Below are positions 17,945-25,248 of a stretch of DNA of 64,000 nt, piece by piece. Made by a program: the position numbers and the translations under genes. The DNA comes from Ruminococcaceae bacterium YAD3003 (GTDB lineage: Bacteria > Bacillota > Clostridia > Saccharofermentanales > Saccharofermentanaceae). Below the pieces are notes generated by a model, which did not search any database, had not been told where the DNA came from, and was given only the letters and a program-made list of their open reading frames with translations. Within the stretch, counting starts at the first letter, position 1; each line of letters starts with the position of its first letter. Location of the stretch: assembly GCA_900107185.1 (NCBI GenBank), contig FNPA01000012.1:1-64000 (forward strand), read 5' to 3'.

Positions 17945-17950
17945 GCTCCT

Positions 17951-18946
17951 ATGCCGAATATAAAGTATCTGATAAGACGCGTTACGCGTATGGACTATAA
18001 GGCAATGAATGCCAAGATCAAGGATATCCACCAGAAGAGCGGGAAGTCCCGTGTGTGGATATTTTTCGATATGGTCCACTGCGGAAGAAAGTTCGGAGCA
18101 GGATATATGGATTACTGGCTCTATGAGATGTATAACCTCACAGATGCCGAGAGAGATACATATATCACCAGAGGACGTAACTACGATCTCGTAAAGAGAT
18201 ATAACGATCCGGCTTATACTGATCTCATTGACAATAAGATTGAGTTTAATAAGCGTTTCGGTGAGTTTTTGGGCCGTAAGTGGATCGAGATAAGAAAAGA
18301 TAACAAGCAGGAAGTAATTGATTTTATTAATGATCACGATTTCCTCATGGCGAAGGCTGATCTGGGTTCATGCGGTAAGACCGTAGAGAAGGTAGACTGT
18401 AAGGCTGAACCTGCCGAAGCTATTTATGAGAGGCTCGTTAACATGGAACGCCCTCATTTCTTCGAAGAGATGATCGTTCAGCATCCTGCGGTAAGTGCTA
18501 TCTATCCTTATTCTATTAATACAGTAAGACTCGTTACCATCCAGCGTGACGGCAAGGTCCATGTTGCCAGTGCCTGCTGCAGATTCGGCAATTACGGCCA
18601 CAGCGTAGATAATTTCAATAATGGCGGAATGACTGCTCCTGTTGATGAGAAGACAGGTGAGATTACCGACTTCCCGATTGATAAGACTAAGGTCCTTTAT
18701 GAGAAGCATCCTATGACAGGTGCCGTATTTAAGGGCTTTGTTTTCCCTATGTGGGACCAGGTTCTGGAGATGTGCACAAAGGCTGCAATGGTTGTTCCTC
18801 AGGTTGGTTTCATCGGATGGGACGTGTGCATTACACCTGATGGACCCGTTATCGTTGAAGGTAATGACTATCCGGGTCACGACCTTTATCAGCTCCCTGA
18901 ACATACCCACGATAAGAAGGGTATCTGGCCCAAGTATCAGTTTTGA
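17951..18946 (+). CDS. ATP-grasp protein (sugar-transfer-associated, ATPgrasp_ST-like)
   Basis: 331 residues. The sequence resembles the ATP-grasp family found with glycosyltransferase and polysaccharide genes: FFDMVHCGRKFGAGYMDYW, ITRGRNYDLVKRYNDP, FLGRKWIE, NTVRLVTIQRDGKVHVASAC, GFIGWDVCITPDGPVIVEGN and the last conserved ND. Members of this family are thought to join an amino or carboxyl compound to a sugar; the true reaction is unproven. A TTG at 17933 opens the frame earlier but would lie inside the -10 box. ATG 17951 is preferred because it keeps the N-terminal IKYLIRRVTRMDYK helix; ATG 17990 is a shorter alternative. Neither has a ribosome site, so a leaderless message is possible. It is monocistronic here. 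Confidence 0.82.
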   Translation: MPNIKYLIRRVTRMDYKAMNAKIKDIHQKSGKSRVWIFFDMVHCGRKFGAGYMDYWLYEMYNLTDAERDTYITRGRNYDLVKRYNDPAYTDLIDNKIEFNKRFGEFLGRKWIEIRKDNKQEVIDFINDHDFLMAKADLGSCGKTVEKVDCKAEPAEAIYERLVNMERPHFFEEMIVQHPAVSAIYPYSINTVRLVTIQRDGKVHVASACCRFGNYGHSVDNFNNGGMTAPVDEKTGEITDFPIDKTKVLYEKHPMTGAVFKGFVFPMWDQVLEMCTKAAMVVPQVGFIGWDVCITPDGPVIVEGNDYPGHDLYQLPEHTHDKKGIWPKYQF

Positions 18947-18955
18947 TTTTTCCTA

Positions 18956-19019
18956 TTGATTTCTGAAAACAGAAGAGTAAAATCTCGATTGTCAACTAAA
19001 TAGACGAAGAGGTTTACAA
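18956..19019 (+). promoter_or_regulatory. bioY promoter with BirA-type operator
   Basis: Promoter TTGATT (18956-18961), 16 bases, TAAAAT (18978-18983). Immediately downstream TTGTCAAC (18989-18996) and GTTTACAA (19012-19019) form an inverted pair with a 15-base gap. This matches the BirA biotin-repressor operator as I remember it (TTGTwAAC, gap of about 15, GTTwACAA) with one mismatch in the left arm. The operator starts at the expected transcription start and ends on the A of the bioY ATG. Confidence 0.75.
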
Positions 19020-19624
19020 TGTCAGACACAGGTTCAAAATCAAAGTCAAAAGCAACAAAAAACAGGTCTTTTATCTATGATCTGGTCCTTATATCCATAT
19101 CAGCAGCTCTTATAACTGTATGTTCCTGGATTAACATTCCTTTTGGTCCTGTGCCGTTTACTCTGCAGACACTGGCAATTCTGGCCGTAATGCTTACTTG
19201 CGGTGGAAGAAGAGGAACCATTGCGATTTTGGTATATCTCGCTATGGGCCTTTGCGGGGTTCCTGTTTTCGCAGGATTTAAGGGAGGAGTTGCCTCTTTT
19301 GCGGGACCCACGGGTGGCTTCCTTATCGGTTTTATTTTCGCGGCGCTGGTATACTGGCTGATGGAAAAGCTGATATTTAAAAGACTCATGACGAGTACCG
19401 TTAAGACATGGATCTTCGGCATTTTGAATTCCGTCTTATTTGAAATTGTTTTGTATATTATCGGTGTAATCTGGTTCATGACCGTCTATGCGGCACAGAC
19501 AGGCCCTGTCGGACTTGCGACTGTAATGAGTTGGTGTGTATTCCCGTTTATTATTCCTGACATCATTAAGCTTGTTGTGGCTGTAGTGATTGGCGAACGC
19601 GCCGGAAAGCTGGTCAGATACTGA
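19019..19624 (+). CDS. bioY: Biotin transporter BioY (ECF S component)
   Basis: 201 residues, six predicted membrane helices. A Ser/Lys-rich cytosolic N terminus is followed by the BioY core: INIPFGPVPFTLQTLAILAV, then GGRRGTIAILVYLAMGLCGVPVFA and FAGPTGGFLIGFIFAAL. BioY is the substrate-binding membrane unit for biotin and usually works with the shared EcfA/EcfT module, which is not in this window. GAGG lies close to the ATG and inside the BirA-type operator, so repression by biotin-loaded BirA would block both transcription and the start region. A single-gene unit. Confidence 0.95.
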   Translation: MSDTGSKSKSKATKNRSFIYDLVLISISAALITVCSWINIPFGPVPFTLQTLAILAVMLTCGGRRGTIAILVYLAMGLCGVPVFAGFKGGVASFAGPTGGFLIGFIFAALVYWLMEKLIFKRLMTSTVKTWIFGILNSVLFEIVLYIIGVIWFMTVYAAQTGPVGLATVMSWCVFPFIIPDIIKLVVAVVIGERAGKLVRY

Positions 19625-19697
19625 TTATCTCCTTTATTATGATTTGTTATAATATGGATTAGTTCATATTTGACAAAGGGAAATAAGGAGAAATATC

Positions 19698-20606
19698 GTG
19701 TCAGAGAATAAGGATTTCGTTATTAAAGTTAATGGCGTTTCCAAAGATTATGGCAAGGTACACGTTCTTGATAATATGACGTTTACCGTGCCCAAAGGTT
19801 CTATCTTCGGACTCGTCGGAAGAAACGGCGCCGGAAAGACCACAATAATGAGAATTATGGCAGGTCTTCAGAATCCTACTTCAGGAACCGTCGAATACGG
19901 ATTTGATCACAAGAAACTCGGTAACATCGGAGCGCTGGTTGAACTTCCTTCAATCTATTCAAATGCCTCTGCAAGAGAGAATCTTATTTATCAGTACATC
20001 AATCTCGGACTTAAGATCGACGAAACCATCGATCAGAGTCTTGAATTTGTAGGATTAGGTGACACCGGCAAGAAAAAGGCAGGTAAGTTCTCTCTCGGTA
20101 TGCGCCAGAGATTAGGCATTGCCATGGCTATGGCAGGTAATCCTGAACTTCTCATCCTTGATGAGCCTATCAACGGCCTTGATCCTCAGGGCATTATCCA
20201 GATCCGTGAAGTTCTTGAGAAACTCAACAAAGAGAAAGGCGTTACGATCATTATCTCCAGCCATATCCTTTCAGAGCTCTCAAAGCTTGCTACTGATTTT
20301 GCCTTCGTAGAGAAGGGCAGTGTAGTTAGAGAAGTTCAATCCGAAGCAGTTGAGAACGCGGGCGGTCTCGTATCCGAGTTCTATACCGGAACTCCGGATA
20401 AGCTTATTCCGGTATTAAGAGCAAAGGGTCTTACAACTACTGTTGATGATTCAACCGGAGTTGTCTATGCGAAAGGTTATTACAACCTCACAGATGTAGT
20501 TATTGCTGCCAGCAACGCAGGTGTTAATATCGCGCGAGTCGTAACAAAGGAGACAGATCTTGAGACTTACTTTGTTAACCTTGTAGGAGGTGAGTCTCAT
20601 GCTTAA
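19698..20606 (+). CDS. ABC transporter ATP-binding protein (ABC-2 type)
   Basis: 302 residues, starting with GTG at 19698 behind an AAGGAG site. Walker A GRNGAGKTT, signature FSLGMRQRLGIAMA, Walker B and D-loop LLILDEPINGLDPQG, switch His in ISSHILSELSK. About 85 extra residues follow the cassette, as in exporters of the NatA/BcrA group. The gene ends with eight bases overlapping the next gene, a six-helix membrane protein, which should be its permease. The genes to 22343 form one unit. A TATAAT at 19648-19653 lies upstream. Substrate unknown; BcrA-like proteins often export peptides or antibiotics. Confidence 0.9.
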   Translation: MSENKDFVIKVNGVSKDYGKVHVLDNMTFTVPKGSIFGLVGRNGAGKTTIMRIMAGLQNPTSGTVEYGFDHKKLGNIGALVELPSIYSNASARENLIYQYINLGLKIDETIDQSLEFVGLGDTGKKKAGKFSLGMRQRLGIAMAMAGNPELLILDEPINGLDPQGIIQIREVLEKLNKEKGVTIIISSHILSELSKLATDFAFVEKGSVVREVQSEAVENAGGLVSEFYTGTPDKLIPVLRAKGLTTTVDDSTGVVYAKGYYNLTDVVIAASNAGVNIARVVTKETDLETYFVNLVGGESHA

Positions 20607-21666
20607 TCTGTTGAAATTTGAATTCAGACGTTTATCAAAGAGCATATTCCTGAGGATCGTTGCAGCTTATTGTGCTGCCTGGCCTCTGATAGTAGCTATT
20701 TTCTACCGCATCATTTTCAGCATTTCATTTATGGATTCTGATATGTCATTATCAGATTTCGAAATGCCTGATTCTGAACTTAAGCTCTTTACATGGATCA
20801 TTTCAGTAGCATTCGTAAATGAACTTCCTAAGTTCATTGCGTTGTTTACATGTCTTCACATAGGAAAAGACTTCTCTGACGGTATTGTAAGAAATAAGAT
20901 TACAGCAGGACATTCGAGAACCTCGATCTTTTTCTCTTACATGATCACACAGATAGCTGCTACGGCAGGTCTTTGCATCATCTATATCAGCTTTGCTCTG
21001 TTCGGCCTGCTCGTAACGGGTTTCGGTGTAAATCTTAACGGCGGCGAGATGTTCATCCGATATGGCGTTGCTATTATGACGATGCTGGTTTTGACTGTCT
21101 TTTTTGTAGTAATGTCCCTTATGTTCAGGAAACGTGCTCTGCCGATCATTTTCTCCATTATGCTCGTAATGCTGATTTCGACAGTAACTACAGTTTTCGG
21201 ATATTTTTCTTTCAATATGCCTTCGAAGGCTGTTGATGATTATATCGAGATCAGACATGAACGTTATGAGGAAATGGTTGACGACGGAATACTGACAGAT
21301 GATCAGGTCGATTACCTTGAGGACGAATACGATAAAGACCATTACCTCGGAATGGCCTGGAAGATCGGCCGACCTGTTTATCTCCTTACTAATTTGGGAT
21401 TTAACGGTGATTATTCTGTAGACGTGGCTCAGATGCTGGTTGGAGATCCCGAATATGCTGATGAAATTGACTTTTCGAAGTCTCTGGCCGGAGGCATGTA
21501 CAGTATGGACTATTGTGACCTTGAGCCCAGAGATTTCAAGAATGTAGATTCCATGCACATGAGTTATACCCAGGTTAATCTCACATATCTCGCTAAATCA
21601 CTGGTGTATATAGTCGTTATTGGCGGATATGGATTCGTAGTATTTAGAAAGAAGAATTTGTTCTGA
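20599..21666 (+). CDS. ABC-2 type transporter permease
   Basis: 355 residues from the ATG at 20599, placed 8 bases after AGGAGG; an in-frame GTG at 20590 overlaps that ribosome site and was rejected. About six hydrophobic segments: near the N terminus (VAAYCAAWPLIVAIFYRIIF), around IISVAFVNELPKFIALFTCLHIG, a cluster of three in the middle, and one at the C terminus. A long acidic, Tyr-rich stretch (VDDYIEIRHERYEEMVDDG onwards, about 130 residues) lies outside the membrane before the last helix, which is larger than in typical six-helix permeases. It overlaps the ATPase gene by eight bases and shares one base with the following ParA-like gene. Confidence 0.85.
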   Translation: MLNLLKFEFRRLSKSIFLRIVAAYCAAWPLIVAIFYRIIFSISFMDSDMSLSDFEMPDSELKLFTWIISVAFVNELPKFIALFTCLHIGKDFSDGIVRNKITAGHSRTSIFFSYMITQIAATAGLCIIYISFALFGLLVTGFGVNLNGGEMFIRYGVAIMTMLVLTVFFVVMSLMFRKRALPIIFSIMLVMLISTVTTVFGYFSFNMPSKAVDDYIEIRHERYEEMVDDGILTDDQVDYLEDEYDKDHYLGMAWKIGRPVYLLTNLGFNGDYSVDVAQMLVGDPEYADEIDFSKSLAGGMYSMDYCDLEPRDFKNVDSMHMSYTQVNLTYLAKSLVYIVVIGGYGFVVFRKKNLF

Positions 21667-22343
21667 TGTTTTATCTTGACCATCGTTTAACTATCATTAT
21701 CGGCGCATACGGCAGCGGTAAATCCGAGATTGCCGTCAATATGTCTGTTGCCCAGCGAAAGGCACTTCCTGACAAGAAACTTCTAATAGCGGATCTTGAT
21801 ATCGTCAATCCGTTTTACCGTTCATCAGACTGCGCTGATGCCTTAAAGGAAGCGGGAGTAAGACTTGTTACACCTATGTATGCAGGTTCCAACGTCGATG
21901 CTCCGGTATTGCCTCCTGATATGTATGTAATTTTCGATGACGAGTCTTATCAGGGAATCTTTGATATCGGCGGCGAAGACATGGGTGCGCTGGTTCTTGG
22001 TTCATTGAAGCACAGGATAGAGAACACTGATGCCGCCATTTACATGGCTGTAAACACGCTCCGTCCGTTTACTTCAGACCCTGAACAGATAGCGATAATG
22101 ACAAATGAGCTTTCTGCTGCAGCAGGCTTCAAAATTGACGGTTATCTTAACAATACAAATCTTCTTGAAGAGACCACAGGAGAGATTCTGGCTGAAGGCG
22201 AGAATAAGATCCTCGAAGCAGGTAAGCTGACAGGGATTCCCCTTATTGCAAACTGTGCTATGGAAACGGTTGATTTATCGGGCGTTTCTCTTAAGAATCC
22301 TGACGTCTTCAAAATGAAGAGAATGATACATTACGCGTACTAA
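21666..22343 (+). CDS. ParA/MinD-like P-loop ATPase
   Basis: 225 residues, cytosolic. P-loop GAYGSGKSE at about 13-21 follows a beta strand; it lacks the deviant-Walker KGGxGKT signature of true ParA/MinD. Then comes LLIADLDIVNPFYRSSD, similar to the CobQ/MinD class Walker A-prime region, and the IFDIGGEDMGALVLG stretch in place of a Walker B. No family name was recognised with certainty. The ATG overlaps the permease stop (TGATG), so it is translationally coupled to the ABC exporter. It may localise or license that exporter; this is context inference only. Confidence 0.75.
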   Translation: MFYLDHRLTIIIGAYGSGKSEIAVNMSVAQRKALPDKKLLIADLDIVNPFYRSSDCADALKEAGVRLVTPMYAGSNVDAPVLPPDMYVIFDDESYQGIFDIGGEDMGALVLGSLKHRIENTDAAIYMAVNTLRPFTSDPEQIAIMTNELSAAAGFKIDGYLNNTNLLEETTGEILAEGENKILEAGKLTGIPLIANCAMETVDLSGVSLKNPDVFKMKRMIHYAY

Positions 22344-22436
22344 ATCGTGTTAAAAATTATTGTTGTTTTGTCGAATAAATGATATTATTTTTCATGGCGG
22401 AACATTTTCGACCAAGTAACCAGGAGGAATAATAAT

Positions 22437-23810
22437 ATGGGATTGATTAGCTTAATCAAGAACGTGGCAGGAACAACATTTGATTCTATTTCCAGCCAGA
22501 TTCAGGATCAGTATCTTGAGTTCTTTACTCAGGATTCTTTGGGCCAGGATATTCTTGTTAAGAAGGGCGCTAACAAGATGGAGAAGGGCAGAAACAAGGG
22601 TAATTCCGAAGTTATCTCCAACGGCTCCGTTATCAACGTACCTGAGGGATGCTTCTGCCTTCTCGTTAACAACGGCGAGATCGTAGACGTAGTTTCTGAG
22701 GCAGGTGCATATAAGTGGGATACATCTACAGCACCTTCAGTTCTTGCAAATAAGAACTTTGGTGAGAACCTCAAGCAGTCTATCGGTGACATCTGGAACC
22801 GTATGAAGATGGGCGGAGAGATTCAGCAGCAGCAGAGAGTTTACTTCGTAAACAAGCTCGAGATGATGAATCAGAACTTCGGTACACCTTCACCGGTACC
22901 TTATGCAGACCCTGAATATCGTAACATCTATATCCGTTTGAATGGTACATTCTCATTCAGAGTTGAGAATCCTGTTACATTCTTCAGAAACATCGTTGGT
23001 AATGTAAGAGATGAGTACACAGTAGCTGAGTTCATGGGTACACCTGCTAAGCCTCAGCAGCCTCGTCTTGAATTCCTTGACAACATTACTGAGACACTTA
23101 ATAAGTGCGGTGGCCCTTACCCGAACGGTATCATGTTCTCAACATTGCCTTCAAAGCAGGGTGAATTCAGAAGATACATGCAGGATTGCCTCGATGACGA
23201 GTGGCTCCAGAAGAGAGGTATCGTTGTAGAGACAGTTGCTATCGCTTCCGTTACACCTGACGATAAGTCTCGTGAGAGAATCGAGAAGGTCGACGAGGCA
23301 AAGCTCTATGGTCAGGATCCTGGCGCTCTCGGTGCAGCTGTTGCTCTCGGCCAGACAGAGGCTATGAAGGCAGCTGGTGCTAACGCTAACGGCGCAGTTA
23401 ATGGCTTTATGGGTCTCGGCATGATGGGTGCAGTAGGCGGCAATCAGGCTACAGCAGCTGGTATTAATGCAGCTCAGCAGGCTCCCGTTCAGCAGGGCGG
23501 CTTCTTCGGCGGCGCAGCTCAGGCTCCCGTTCAGCAGGCAGCTCCCGTAGCAGCTGGTTGGACATGCTCTTGCGGTCAGACAGGTAATACAGGTAAGTTC
23601 TGCAGCAATTGCGGACAGCCTCAGCCGGCACCTGCAGCAGCTGGTTGGACATGCTCTTGTGGTCAGACAGGTAATACAGGTAAGTTCTGCGGTAACTGTG
23701 GTCAGCCTCAGCCTGCAGCAGCTCCTGCAGCTTGCCCTAAGTGCGGCTTCAAGCCCGCTGACGGCAATATGCCTAAGTTCTGCCCTGAGTGTGGTACAAA
23801 GATCGAATAA
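22437..23810 (+). CDS. SPFH-domain protein with three C-terminal zinc ribbons
   Basis: 457 residues. Residues 1 to about 280 look like the SPFH/'virion core protein' family (YdjI-like): start GLISLIKNVAGTTFDSISSQ, then VPEGCFCLLVNNGEIVDV, YVRLNGTFSFRVENPVTFF-like core, and an SVTPDDKSRERIEK end. A Gly/Ala/Gln-rich linker (about 285-370) follows. The end has three CxC/CxxC ribbons: two near-identical 29-residue units (TCSCGQTGNTGKFCSNCG and TCSCGQTGNTGKFCGNCG) and a divergent third (CPKCGFKP, KFCPECG). SPFH proteins scaffold membrane or stress complexes. Codon use is strongly biased, suggesting high expression. AGGAGG lies 8 bases before the ATG. Confidence 0.87.
   Translation: MGLISLIKNVAGTTFDSISSQIQDQYLEFFTQDSLGQDILVKKGANKMEKGRNKGNSEVISNGSVINVPEGCFCLLVNNGEIVDVVSEAGAYKWDTSTAPSVLANKNFGENLKQSIGDIWNRMKMGGEIQQQQRVYFVNKLEMMNQNFGTPSPVPYADPEYRNIYIRLNGTFSFRVENPVTFFRNIVGNVRDEYTVAEFMGTPAKPQQPRLEFLDNITETLNKCGGPYPNGIMFSTLPSKQGEFRRYMQDCLDDEWLQKRGIVVETVAIASVTPDDKSRERIEKVDEAKLYGQDPGALGAAVALGQTEAMKAAGANANGAVNGFMGLGMMGAVGGNQATAAGINAAQQAPVQQGGFFGGAAQAPVQQAAPVAAGWTCSCGQTGNTGKFCSNCGQPQPAPAAAGWTCSCGQTGNTGKFCGNCGQPQPAAAPAACPKCGFKPADGNMPKFCPECGTKIE
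23550..23723 (+). repeat. Tandem 87-bp duplication encoding two zinc ribbons
   Basis: Two in-phase 87-bp units, 23550-23636 and 23637-23723, start with the same GCAGCTGGTTGG and are near-identical for their first 54 bases. They encode the two 29-residue zinc ribbons of the SPFH protein. The few differences are mostly silent or in the last third. Confidence 0.9.
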
Positions 23811-23841
23811 GATCCTACAGTTCTTAAGTAAATCCTTTATG

Positions 23842-23872
23842 GAGGCTGTCTCTTCGGAGACAGCCTCTTTTT
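23842..23872 (+). terminator. Intrinsic terminator of the SPFH gene
   Basis: Perfect 11-bp stem (GAGGCTGTCTC and its complement) closed by a TTCG tetraloop and followed by five T. Confidence 0.95.
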
Positions 23873-23956
23873 AATGTATTACAGTAAAAATGCGGTATAA
23901 TAATGTTTGGAGTGGGATGGTACACCTGTGCCATTAGAATAAGGGAGGACAGTTCA

Positions 23957-24928
23957 ATGAAGATCGTTAATTTACAGTGCCCTAATTGCGGTGCAAGACT
24001 CATTATCGAGAATAATATGTATGTCTGCAATTCCTGCGGAACGACTATTGCCATTGATTATGATGAGTCTGATGTTGAGTTCGAGAGAGCTAAGAACGAA
24101 GTAGAGATCGAAGCAAAAAGACAGGCTCATGAGAAAGAACTTCTCGAAAGACAATATGAGCTCCAACAAAAGGCCCAGATTGAATCCGAGAAAAGACAGA
24201 TAAAGCGTGAGCGCCAGGCTGCAGCTAAGTCTGCGGTACAAATATGGATCAGGAGACTCGTTGCGCTTTTGATCTTTGCCGGAATTTGTTATGGCGGTTA
24301 CAGAATGTATCTGTATATGAGAGATCAGGTAGCTGAAGGTTATTATCCCGGTGGAGCTGTTGCAACTCCTACGCCTGCTCCGAACTATAACATTACTCCG
24401 GAAGATATTAAGGATGATCTGGATAGCTTCATAGAAACCGGTAAGAAGATTCAGATGGAGATAGATCAGTGCGGTGTCAAAACTGAAAATGGCATTATTC
24501 ATTTCTTCGACAAAACCGGTGCTGAATTCCTTGATGCATACATTGTTTCCAATATCCCTGATACTCGTGACAGCGAATCTACAAGACTTGTCCTCATTTA
24601 CCAGGTAACCTGGTATAACGAAGAAGATGGTGAAAAGATCTGTTATGATGCTGTCTATTTTGACGGTATCAAAGTAAATCCCAATGGTGGTATCGTTTCT
24701 AACTACAACGGGGAAACAATCTCTCGAAGTGAAGCTGCATGGGGATGGAGCATGGAATACAGTTTCGAAGAGTACAGCCAGTGCTATCTTGAGAACATTA
24801 AGGCTTTGGGTGGAACTGTGACAGAAGTTGTTATCAATTCATCTTTCTCAACAGAAACAGCAGAAACGGAAGAGACAGAACCTGTTGATGCTGAAGCAGA
24901 AGATGAAGAGTATTACGAAGAAGTTTGA
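23957..24928 (+). CDS. Zinc-ribbon, coiled-coil, single-pass membrane protein
   Basis: 323 residues from the ATG at 23957, 7 bases after a GGGAGGA site; a longer frame from 23903 has no ribosome site. Residues 1-30 are a zinc ribbon (Cys8, Cys11, Cys24, Cys27). Residues about 40-95 are a charged Glu/Lys/Arg/Gln-rich coiled coil. One membrane helix lies at about 100-120 (LVALLIFAGICYGGYRMYLY). The remaining 200 residues, after a TPTP linker, should be outside the cell and end in an acidic Glu-rich tail. No enzyme motif was recognised. It follows the SPFH-zinc ribbon gene, with its own -10 box (TATAAT 23896-23901) and terminator. A link in function is suggested only by adjacency and the shared ribbon type. 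Confidence 0.8.
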   Translation: MKIVNLQCPNCGARLIIENNMYVCNSCGTTIAIDYDESDVEFERAKNEVEIEAKRQAHEKELLERQYELQQKAQIESEKRQIKRERQAAAKSAVQIWIRRLVALLIFAGICYGGYRMYLYMRDQVAEGYYPGGAVATPTPAPNYNITPEDIKDDLDSFIETGKKIQMEIDQCGVKTENGIIHFFDKTGAEFLDAYIVSNIPDTRDSESTRLVLIYQVTWYNEEDGEKICYDAVYFDGIKVNPNGGIVSNYNGETISRSEAAWGWSMEYSFEEYSQCYLENIKALGGTVTEVVINSSFSTETAETEETEPVDAEAEDEEYYEEV

Positions 24929-24948
24929 TAGGAAAATCGCTTGCTTTT

Positions 24949-24979
24949 ATGGCCCTCTCGTCTGAGAGGGCCATATTTT
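24949..24979 (+). terminator. Intrinsic terminator of the zinc-ribbon membrane protein gene
   Basis: ATGGCCCTCTC (24949-24959) pairs perfectly with GAGAGGGCCAT (24964-24974), loop GTCT, then ATTTTG. Confidence 0.88.
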
Positions 24980-25248
24980 GTTAATAAATACCGCATTTTA
25001 TCCTGTTTTACGAAATTCCAATTTATAAACTGTTTCACGGGTTTGAACATTCCGTAAAGACATGCCCCAGGTCATTGTTTTTCAATTTCTAAGAATTACA
25101 ATGGCATTATTAGAAGCGCGGAAACCCCGTAAAACACTACATTTGAACACTTTGGATACTATCAACTGTAAAATTAGCCCTTACAGTTGGTCTGTTTTTT
25201 ATACCCAAAAATAGTTCCGATGTATTTTTAAAGAAAGGATGGTCTAAA
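24980..25248 (+). promoter_or_regulatory. Long upstream region of the surface protein, with a leader hairpin
   Basis: This gene-free 269-base stretch precedes the large surface protein. It is AT-rich and has no open frame of note. Its clearest element is a perfect 9-bp inverted repeat, CAACTGTAA (25163-25171) and TTACAGTTG (25181-25189), 9-base loop, followed five bases later by six T (25195-25200). That is terminator-like and lies only 49 bases before the gene's ATG, ahead of its AAAGGA ribosome site. It may be an attenuator or riboswitch expression platform, or a terminator of an unseen small RNA. Confidence 0.45.

Noticed and set aside
10917-20606. Identical ATGCTTAA overlaps at two ABC gene pairs (10917 and 20599).
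   Set aside because: A start codon, a Leu codon and a stop in another frame make this a simple coupling design; two cases do not show common descent.
25110-25130. A GCGCGGAAAC stretch upstream of the surface protein, resembling the start of c-di-GMP-II riboswitches.
   Set aside because: The matching 3' half of the aptamer (a CCG...CCGTGC-type end) was not found at the right distance, so the match is too short. A covariance search would settle it.
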